Positions 5,846-10,896 of a stretch of 10,896 bases of DNA are shown here, in pieces. The translations under genes were made by a program, and so were the position numbers. Origin of the DNA: JBDREF01 sp043820045 (GTDB lineage Bacteria; Planctomycetota; Phycisphaerae; Sedimentisphaerales; Anaerobacaceae). The notes under the pieces were generated by a model. The model saw only the letters and a program-made list of their open reading frames with translations, did no database searches and was not told the DNA's origin. The stretch spans positions 1 through 10,896 of the forward strand of contig JBDREF010000015.1 of the NCBI GenBank assembly GCA_043820045.1, given 5' to 3'. Each line of letters opens with the position of its first letter. The first letter of the stretch is position 1.

Positions 5846-7315
5846 ATGCACACTGCAAAAGGGCAGAACAACTGTACGGAAGCAAATAACGCCAACCTGA
5901 CACGGCGCAGCTTTCTTAAGGTTTTGGGAACTTCAACTGCGGCGCTGGCGCTGCCGGGGACCGCGCTGTCAGCGGACAAAGTGCCTCGCCCGAACGTACT
6001 GTTCATAATGGTTGATGACCTCGGCAAAGAGTGGATAAGCTGCTACGGCGCCGAGGAGATAAAGACGCCGAATATCGATGCCCTGGCTGAAACGGGCATG
6101 CGATTCGAGAATGCGTATTCGATGCCGCAGTGCACTCCGAGCCGGGCGGCACTGCTTACCGGGCAGTATCCCTGGCGTAACGGGTGGGTCAACCACTGGG
6201 ATGTTCCCCGCTGGGGCGTGGGCTATTTCGATTGGAAGATTCGGCAGAACGTGACTTTCGCCCGTATTATGAAGACCGCAGGTTACACGACGGCGGCCGT
6301 GGGGAAATGGCAGATCAACGACTTCCGGATTGAGCCGGATGCCATGAACAAACACGGCTTCGACGATTGGTGCATGTGGACCGGCTACGAAACCGGCAAT
6401 CGGCCCAGCGCGGAGCGGTATTGGGATGCTTATATCAATACCCCGAGGGACGGCAGCAAGATGTACGCAGGCAAATTCGGCCCGGATGTTTACACCGATT
6501 ACCTGATTCGCTTCATGGCCGAGCACAAGGACCAACCCATGATGCTCTACTTTCCGATGGCGTTGACGCATGGTCCTCTGGTCACGACCCCGGCCGAGCC
6601 GGACGCCGACTCGCCCCTCGAAAAACATAAGGCGATGGTGCGGTACACCGACCATCTCGTAGGCAGGCTGATCAGGGCGCTGGACGAGCTGAATATTCGC
6701 GACCGCACACTTGTAATCTTCACGACGGATAACGGCTCAGATGGCGGGATTACCGGAACCCGGAACGACCGCAGGATCCGCGGGGGCAAAGCGAAGAAGA
6801 CCGAGAACGGCGTCTGTGAGCCGTACATTGTCAATTGCCCGGCCCTGGTGCCGCAGGGAGTTGTAACAGACGCCCTGACGGACTTCACAGACCTGCTGCC
6901 GACCTTCGCCGAATTGGGCGGCGCCAAGGTTCCGGACGACCTGCAGATCGACGGCGTCTCAATCGCACCGCTTTTGCTCGGCAGGCAGAAAGATTCACCC
7001 CGGCAATGGATTATGGCGCTCGGTCACGGCCCGGCCAGACTGGACGAGAACGGCGTGCGCGGAACCGTCGATTACGCTGAGCGGGTCATTCGCGATAAGC
7101 GATACAAAGTATGGGTTAGTGAAGAGCGGAAAATCCCACAGCTTTACGACCTGCAATTGGATCCTTTTGAAGAGAACAACCTGATCGCCAGCACGAAGCC
7201 CGAGCATTTGGCTGCTATCAAGAAGTTTCAGGCCGTAGTGGCTGCCATGCCGGATAAGGATGCCAGGCCCAGGTACCAGCCGCGAAAACCAAATACGTGG
7301 GACAAGAAAACGTGA
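5846..7315 (+). CDS. Tat-exported type I sulfatase (Cys-type), first copy
   Basis: With ATG 5846 as start the protein has 489 residues. It carries a twin-arginine signal (LTRRSFLK, with R20 and R21) ending in a plausible ALSA cleavage site near residue 43. The alkaline-phosphatase-like sulfatase core follows: N-terminal metal ligands D57 and D58 (MVDDLG), the signature CTPSR (C96, P98, R100) whose Cys is expected to be converted to formylglycine, GKW (K154), LTHGP (H242), and the second metal pair D295/N296 (TTDNG). Expected reaction: hydrolysis of a sulfate ester on an exported or extracellular substrate, probably a sulfated sugar. All core residues are present. The frame is open back to ATG 5765, which would overlap the propeller gene by 44 bases and put 27 more residues before the signal. 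Neither start has a strong ribosome site, and 5846 (weak GGAT 6 bases upstream) gives the more normal signal. The sulfatase call is sure; the substrate is unknown. Confidence 0.92.
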   Translation: MHTAKGQNNCTEANNANLTRRSFLKVLGTSTAALALPGTALSADKVPRPNVLFIMVDDLGKEWISCYGAEEIKTPNIDALAETGMRFENAYSMPQCTPSRAALLTGQYPWRNGWVNHWDVPRWGVGYFDWKIRQNVTFARIMKTAGYTTAAVGKWQINDFRIEPDAMNKHGFDDWCMWTGYETGNRPSAERYWDAYINTPRDGSKMYAGKFGPDVYTDYLIRFMAEHKDQPMMLYFPMALTHGPLVTTPAEPDADSPLEKHKAMVRYTDHLVGRLIRALDELNIRDRTLVIFTTDNGSDGGITGTRNDRRIRGGKAKKTENGVCEPYIVNCPALVPQGVVTDALTDFTDLLPTFAELGGAKVPDDLQIDGVSIAPLLLGRQKDSPRQWIMALGHGPARLDENGVRGTVDYAERVIRDKRYKVWVSEERKIPQLYDLQLDPFEENNLIASTKPEHLAAIKKFQAVVAAMPDKDARPRYQPRKPNTWDKKT

Positions 7316-7384
7316 GAGAAGGCACGGGGAAGTAATGAATTGACGATAGTTACCTTAATGAGATGAACTTGTGAGGGCCGAAAA

Positions 7385-9064
7385 ATGTTACTGCCAGAAG
7401 AAAGTCGAACGAGGTCAATTGACTGCAAAGCGGATGAGTCCCCGAAGCAGGCGAAAAAGCATCGGTGGTTGAATTGGATATTTCCAATCGGAGGACTGCT
7501 TGCACTGTTGTGGTTCCTGCTTCGCGTAATACCAAAGCCTTCCCGCGCGACGTATCCGTGCCAGCGGGCAGCCTTTCCTTTGGCTTCCGGTTTTGTGATC
7601 TGGCTTGTGGGGGCAGTTGGTTCGGTGGCGGCAATGCGCAGGGCAAAACGTTGCCTGGCGCAATCACGTTACGCGTTATGTGTGCTGCTTGTTGCCGTGA
7701 GCGTCGCGTCTGTATGGTTCGCCCAGAGCATCACCAACGAATCGCCCGTATTCGCCGACGAACCGACAGCCAACGCCCCAATAGGGGTCGCCAAAGGCAT
7801 TCACCCCGGACGCGTCGTCTGGGTGCATGACCCGAACGCAACCGATTGGGACGGACCCGGAGAGGGACACTGGTGGGAGAGCAGTCACACCGACCAGGCG
7901 GTCGTGGACCGAATGATGAGCAGGACGATAAGGTCGCTGGCCGGTGAAGATACGGACGCCGCCGCATGGGACAGCCTGTTCAGGTATTTCAATAAAACAC
8001 ACGGCAGGACGGAAGCCGGGTACAAACCGGGCGAAAAGATCGTCGTCAAGGTCAATTTCGTGGGGTGCATCAGAGTCTGGAGCAGCAACGAGGTCAAAAG
8101 TATCGAAGAATACAACCTGCGAAACGCAGATTATATGAATACCTCGCCGCAGGTGATTATGGCCTTGCTGCGGCAACTCGTCAAGGAAGCCGGCGTGAAC
8201 GAGGCCGACATTACGGTTGGCGATACTCTTTGTTATTTTCCGAACGAGTTCTACGAGATGTGCCACAAAGAATTTCCCAATGTTCGCTATTTGGAGTACC
8301 TTGGCAAGTTCGGACGCACCGCCGCGAAATTGTCGTCGGTTCCTTTCTACTGGAGCACCCCCGATGCAGCGGGGAAGGCGACGGATTACGTGCCGGAATC
8401 CTATGCCAAAGCGGACTATCTTGTCAATCTGGCCAATCTCAAGAGCCACAACGACATGGCCGGCATTACACTCTGTGCGAAGAACCACTATGGCTCGCTG
8501 GTGAGAAAACCGGCTCGTACGAGCGAATACTACGACATGCACAAAGACCTTCCCTTCCCAACTCCGGGGATGGGACGTTACAGGCCGCTGGTTGACCTCA
8601 TGGCGCACAAGCATCTTGGCGGTAAGACTTTCCTTTACCTGATTGACGGCCTTTACGCGGGCAAACACGCGAAAGAGCGGGCTCCGAGAAAATGGAACAT
8701 TCGGCCTTTCAACGGTGACTGGACCTCAAGTCTTTTTGCCTCGCAGGACCCGGTTGCAATCGATGCGGTGGGCTTCGATTTTCTATGGGCCGAGTGGGAC
8801 GATGCGCCCCACAGGTCCGGCGCGAACGATTATCTCATCGAAGCGGCGCTCGCGGACAACCCGCCGTCGGGGTCATTCTACGACCCCGACCACAACGGGA
8901 ATGTGGTCCGCCCCGCGAGTCTGGGCGTCTATGAGCACTGGAATAACGCGACGGACAAGCAATATTCCCGCAACCTGGGCATTGGTCCCGGCATCGAACT
9001 TGTACAAGTAAAAGTAACAGCCAAAACCATGCTCGACACTGCGGTTTACAGTAGCAATAAATGA
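7385..9064 (+). CDS. DUF362-domain protein with three N-terminal membrane helices
   Basis: A 559-residue protein starting at ATG 7385, with GAGGG (7373-7377) 7 bases upstream. Three hydrophobic segments at about 29-48, 63-84 and 96-114 predict membrane anchoring. The charge pattern (RRAKR at 85-89 after helix 2) suggests that this loop is cytoplasmic and the large C-terminal part is outside. Residues about 215-470 match DUF362: GEKIVVKVNF (216-225), LANLKSHNDMAGITLCAKNHYGSL (349-372), LIDGLYAG (419-426) and FASQDPVAIDAVG (451-463). DUF362 is often fused to ferredoxin modules in other bacteria. Here there are scattered cysteines but no CxxC cluster, so an iron-sulfur site is not supported. Biochemical function is unknown for the family. 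It lies 69 bases after one sulfatase gene and 25 before another, so a part in the same exported pathway is likely. Confidence 0.85.
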   Translation: MLLPEESRTRSIDCKADESPKQAKKHRWLNWIFPIGGLLALLWFLLRVIPKPSRATYPCQRAAFPLASGFVIWLVGAVGSVAAMRRAKRCLAQSRYALCVLLVAVSVASVWFAQSITNESPVFADEPTANAPIGVAKGIHPGRVVWVHDPNATDWDGPGEGHWWESSHTDQAVVDRMMSRTIRSLAGEDTDAAAWDSLFRYFNKTHGRTEAGYKPGEKIVVKVNFVGCIRVWSSNEVKSIEEYNLRNADYMNTSPQVIMALLRQLVKEAGVNEADITVGDTLCYFPNEFYEMCHKEFPNVRYLEYLGKFGRTAAKLSSVPFYWSTPDAAGKATDYVPESYAKADYLVNLANLKSHNDMAGITLCAKNHYGSLVRKPARTSEYYDMHKDLPFPTPGMGRYRPLVDLMAHKHLGGKTFLYLIDGLYAGKHAKERAPRKWNIRPFNGDWTSSLFASQDPVAIDAVGFDFLWAEWDDAPHRSGANDYLIEAALADNPPSGSFYDPDHNGNVVRPASLGVYEHWNNATDKQYSRNLGIGPGIELVQVKVTAKTMLDTAVYSSNK

Positions 9065-9089
9065 GCCGCCTTTATGGAAGGGGATTCGA

Positions 9090-10583
9090 ATGATTTTCAC
9101 TGCTATTTCTCGACGGGATTTTCTCAGGAAGCTTGCAGTTGGAGCGGCTGCCCTGGCGGCCCCTGGAGTGCTGCACGGCAGCGACAAGGCGGGAAAGAAA
9201 CCCAATATTCTGTTCCTGTTAGCCGACGACCAGCGTGCCGACACGCTTGGAGCTTACGGCAACGATAACATCAAAACGCCCAATCTCGACAAGCTTGTAG
9301 CTCGGGGATTCAGTTTCAGGCGCAACTATTGTCTCGGATCGAACGGCGGGGCGGTATGCGTTCCGAGCCGGGCCATGATCCACAGCGGACGATCCTACTT
9401 CAACGTCGATGCCAGGATGAGCGGCGTAAAGATCATGCCGGAACTGCTGGGCGAGAATGGCTATATTACCTTTGCAACCGGAAAATGGCACAACAGAGAA
9501 GAATCTTTCCTGCGCGGCTTCCAAAGAGGCAGAGCCGTGTTCTTCGGCGGAATGGCGGATCACACCAAGGTCCCGGTCGTCGATCTTTCGCCGGAGGGCA
9601 AGCTCGTTAACGAACGTGTCGGCGATAAATTCTCCAGTGAATTATTCACGAACGCCGCGATTGAGTTTCTCGAAAACTACAACGAAGACAAGCCTTTCTT
9701 CGCTTACGTCGCATTTACCGCTCCGCATGACCCGCGGAACCCGCCCGTGGAATACCGGCAGATGTACTACAAGAAACGTCCGCCTCTGCCGGCGAACTTC
9801 AAACCCCAGCACCCGTTCGACAACGGACACATGACAGGCCGCGACGAGAACCTGGCGCCATGGCCTCGAACCGAGGACGTCGTGCGCGACCAGTTAGCGG
9901 AGTACTATGGCCTGATTACGCACCTGGATAAACACATCGGTCGGGTATTGGAAACATTGAGAAAATCGAGACATGCCGACAACACGATTATCATCTACGC
10001 CGCCGACCACGGGTTGGCGCTTGGAAGCCACGGACTTCTGGGCAAACAGAGTATCTATGAACACAGTATGGGATGCCCGTTGATTTTCTCCGGACCGGGT
10101 ATTCCCAAAGGCGGATCAACGCAGGCTTTTTCCTACCTTTTGGACATTTTCCCAACGGTTTGCGGGCTGACAGCTATTGCAGCCCCGCCCGGCGTCGAAG
10201 GCAAGAGCCTTCAGCCAATATGGAGTGGGCAAGCCCAGCGGGTGCGCGACCATGTATTTCTTTCGTTTTCGAAAATTCAAAGGTCTGTCCGGGATGAGCG
10301 ATGGAAACTTATCCGTTATCCGCAGATCAATCACGCGCAACTTTTCGACCTGCAGAACGACCCGCATGAACTGCACAACCTGGCGAGCGACTCTGTGCAA
10401 GCCGGGCGTGTCGAGAAAATGTTGGAACTGCTGAGGAAGTCCCAGCAAGAGGTTGGCGATGACCTGCCGCTGACAGTCGCCAATCCTAAACCGATGGAAA
10501 TCGACATGAGTGGCAGGGAACGTGAGCCTGACCGCTGGCAGCCCGAGTGGATACGCAAAAAGTACTTTGGAACTGATAATTGA
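9090..10583 (+). CDS. Tat-exported type I sulfatase (Cys-type), second copy
   Basis: A 497-residue protein with a strong ribosome site (AAGGGGA, 9078-9084, about 5 bases before ATG 9090) and a twin-arginine signal (ISRRDFLRK, R8 and R9) with hydrophobic residues to about 29. Core residues are complete: metal ligands D46/D47 (LADDQ), signature CVPSR (C90, P92, R94), GKWH (K132, H134), APHDP (H213), and the second metal pair D306/H307 (AADHG) with K319 downstream. The Cys at 90 needs conversion to formylglycine by a maturase that is not in the window. It differs clearly from the first sulfatase around the signature and uses Asp-His where that one has Asp-Asn, so the two are likely different subfamilies with different sulfate positions or substrates, not a recent duplication. 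The 25-base gap after the DUF362 gene indicates cotranscription. Substrate unknown. Confidence 0.93.
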   Translation: MIFTAISRRDFLRKLAVGAAALAAPGVLHGSDKAGKKPNILFLLADDQRADTLGAYGNDNIKTPNLDKLVARGFSFRRNYCLGSNGGAVCVPSRAMIHSGRSYFNVDARMSGVKIMPELLGENGYITFATGKWHNREESFLRGFQRGRAVFFGGMADHTKVPVVDLSPEGKLVNERVGDKFSSELFTNAAIEFLENYNEDKPFFAYVAFTAPHDPRNPPVEYRQMYYKKRPPLPANFKPQHPFDNGHMTGRDENLAPWPRTEDVVRDQLAEYYGLITHLDKHIGRVLETLRKSRHADNTIIIYAADHGLALGSHGLLGKQSIYEHSMGCPLIFSGPGIPKGGSTQAFSYLLDIFPTVCGLTAIAAPPGVEGKSLQPIWSGQAQRVRDHVFLSFSKIQRSVRDERWKLIRYPQINHAQLFDLQNDPHELHNLASDSVQAGRVEKMLELLRKSQQEVGDDLPLTVANPKPMEIDMSGREREPDRWQPEWIRKKYFGTDN

Positions 10584-10631
10584 GTCGATAGAGGCGGGGA
10601 TCAGCAAAATTCGCTATTTTGTTTGAATTAC

Positions 10632-10647
10632 GTGCAAAGGTGCAAAC
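10632..10647. repeat. Two tandem copies of an 8-base unit
   Basis: GTGCAAAG (10632-10639) is followed at once by GTGCAAAC (10640-10647). The pair lies just upstream of the candidate promoter at 10653 and could be a direct-repeat binding site for an activator. Too short to be sure it is not chance. Confidence 0.3.
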
Positions 10648-10652
10648 AAATC

Positions 10653-10681
10653 TTGAACAGCAAGCCTTTTTCGTTTAGGCT
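10653..10681 (+). promoter_or_regulatory. Candidate promoter of the Gfo/Idh/MocA gene
   Basis: TTGAAC (10653-10658) and TAGGCT (10676-10681) are separated by 17 bases, the same layout and the same TAGG-type -10 as the promoter at 4421. Transcription would start around 10688, giving a leader of about 55 bases. The -10 matches the sigma70 consensus at only three of six positions. Confidence 0.35.
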
Positions 10682-10728
10682 GTTGCCGTTGCTGAATCGA
10701 GTTTCTTACCAGTCTTGCAGACATAGAT

Positions 10729-10735
10729 AAAGGAG
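10729..10735 (+). promoter_or_regulatory. Ribosome binding site of the Gfo/Idh/MocA gene
   Basis: AAAGGAG ends 7 bases before ATG 10743. This favours 10743 over the second in-frame ATG at 10755, which the site would be too far from. Confidence 0.75.
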
Positions 10736-10742
10736 ATGAGTT

Positions 10743-10896
10743 ATGAATTCGCAAATGAAACGCCGTACATTTCTCAAGAGCAGCGCTATGGCCGGAGCGG
10801 GACTTGTTGTTCTCAAATCGGGCATACTCAAGGCCGGCCGGTCGCCGAATGAAAAACTCAATATTGCAGTGGTCGGCGTTCGCGGGCGAGGAGGGG
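10743..10896 (+). CDS. Tat-signal Gfo/Idh/MocA family oxidoreductase, N-terminal part
   Basis: Only the first 51 codons are in the window. Residues 5-11 (MKRRTFL) form a twin-arginine motif, followed by a hydrophobic stretch with Ala, Gly and Val, so export through Tat is predicted. From residue 37 on, the chain reads NEKLNIAVVGVRGRGG, the first strand and glycine-rich loop of a Rossmann fold as found in exported Gfo/Idh/MocA oxidoreductases of planctomycetes. Relatives oxidise or reduce sugars or sugar derivatives with tightly held NAD(P), in some cases as part of glycoside cleavage. Behind it is a 159-base gap with its own candidate promoter, so it may be a separate transcript from the sulfatase operon. 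The catalytic and C-terminal domains lie beyond the right edge, so the subfamily cannot be judged. Confidence 0.8.
   Translation, partial: MNSQMKRRTFLKSSAMAGAGLVVLKSGILKAGRSPNEKLNIAVVGVRGRGG

Noticed and set aside
7340..7368. TTGACG before the DUF362 gene as a promoter
   Set aside because: No acceptable -10 hexamer lies 16-18 bases downstream.
7676..8668. Long open frame (330 codons) on the minus strand opposite the DUF362 gene
   Set aside because: It lies fully inside a well-supported gene, shows no recognisable domain or signal, and is the kind of shadow frame expected in GC-rich coding DNA.
7385..9064. Iron-sulfur (ferredoxin-like) site in the DUF362 protein
   Set aside because: The cysteines are scattered and no CxxCxxC pattern is present.
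10656..10684. Possible terminator hairpin after the second sulfatase (AGCCT ... AGGCT)
   Set aside because: The stem is only 5 bp, the longer pairing needs a bulge, and no T-run follows; the T-run lies in the loop.
1..10896. CRISPR arrays, tRNA or rRNA genes, insertion sequences, phage or defence genes
   Set aside because: No regular repeat-spacer pattern, tRNA-like cloverleaf, transposase or other such gene was seen when reading both strands.

Overview
The window looks like a chromosomal piece from a Planctomycetota-type bacterium. A Phycisphaerae/Sedimentisphaerales-like member, or a relative in the wider PVC group, is the best guess. The evidence is the gene mix: Tat-exported type I sulfatases, a DWPQWRG-type PQQ-like propeller protein, a three-helix DUF362 protein, a Tat-type Gfo/Idh/MocA oxidoreductase, a Tat-type aldo/keto reductase and a LamG-domain protein. 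Base composition is moderately GC-rich. Lineage is inferred from gene content only. I see no tRNA, rRNA, CRISPR array, insertion sequence or phage gene.

Layout. (1) Left, + strand, 1-1946: the C-terminal end of a LamG-like protein, then a Tat-signal aldo/keto reductase whose catalytic tetrad looks eroded, then a lipoprotein with four CXXCH haem motifs. (2) Middle, - strand, 1949-4318: a secreted dipeptidyl-peptidase IV (family S9B) converging tail to tail on the cytochrome gene with 2 bases between the stop codons. (3) A 188-base divergent intergenic region with a near-consensus sigma70-type promoter facing right and a weaker candidate facing left. (4) Right, + strand, 4507-10583: PQQ-like propeller protein, sulfatase, DUF362 membrane protein and a second sulfatase, with gaps of 37, 69 and 25 bases, probably one operon. 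(5) A 159-base gap with a candidate promoter, then the start of a Tat-signal Gfo/Idh/MocA oxidoreductase that runs off the right edge.

How the genes may work together. Almost everything is predicted to be exported: four Tat signals, one lipoprotein signal, two Sec-type signals and one membrane-anchored protein. Two Cys-type sulfatases next to a Gfo/Idh/MocA oxidoreductase and a LamG protein fit removal of sulfate from a polysaccharide or glycoconjugate and further sugar processing outside the cytoplasm. The S9B peptidase could act on a peptide part of the same material. No glycoside hydrolase, transporter, regulator or sulfatase-maturing enzyme lies in the window, so the substrate cannot be named.

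Most of this is ordinary for the lineage. The parts most worth a second look are the compact tetrahaem lipoprotein with its Pro-Leu-Asp repeat linker, the apparently non-catalytic Tat aldo/keto reductase next to it, and the DUF362 membrane protein between two sulfatases.
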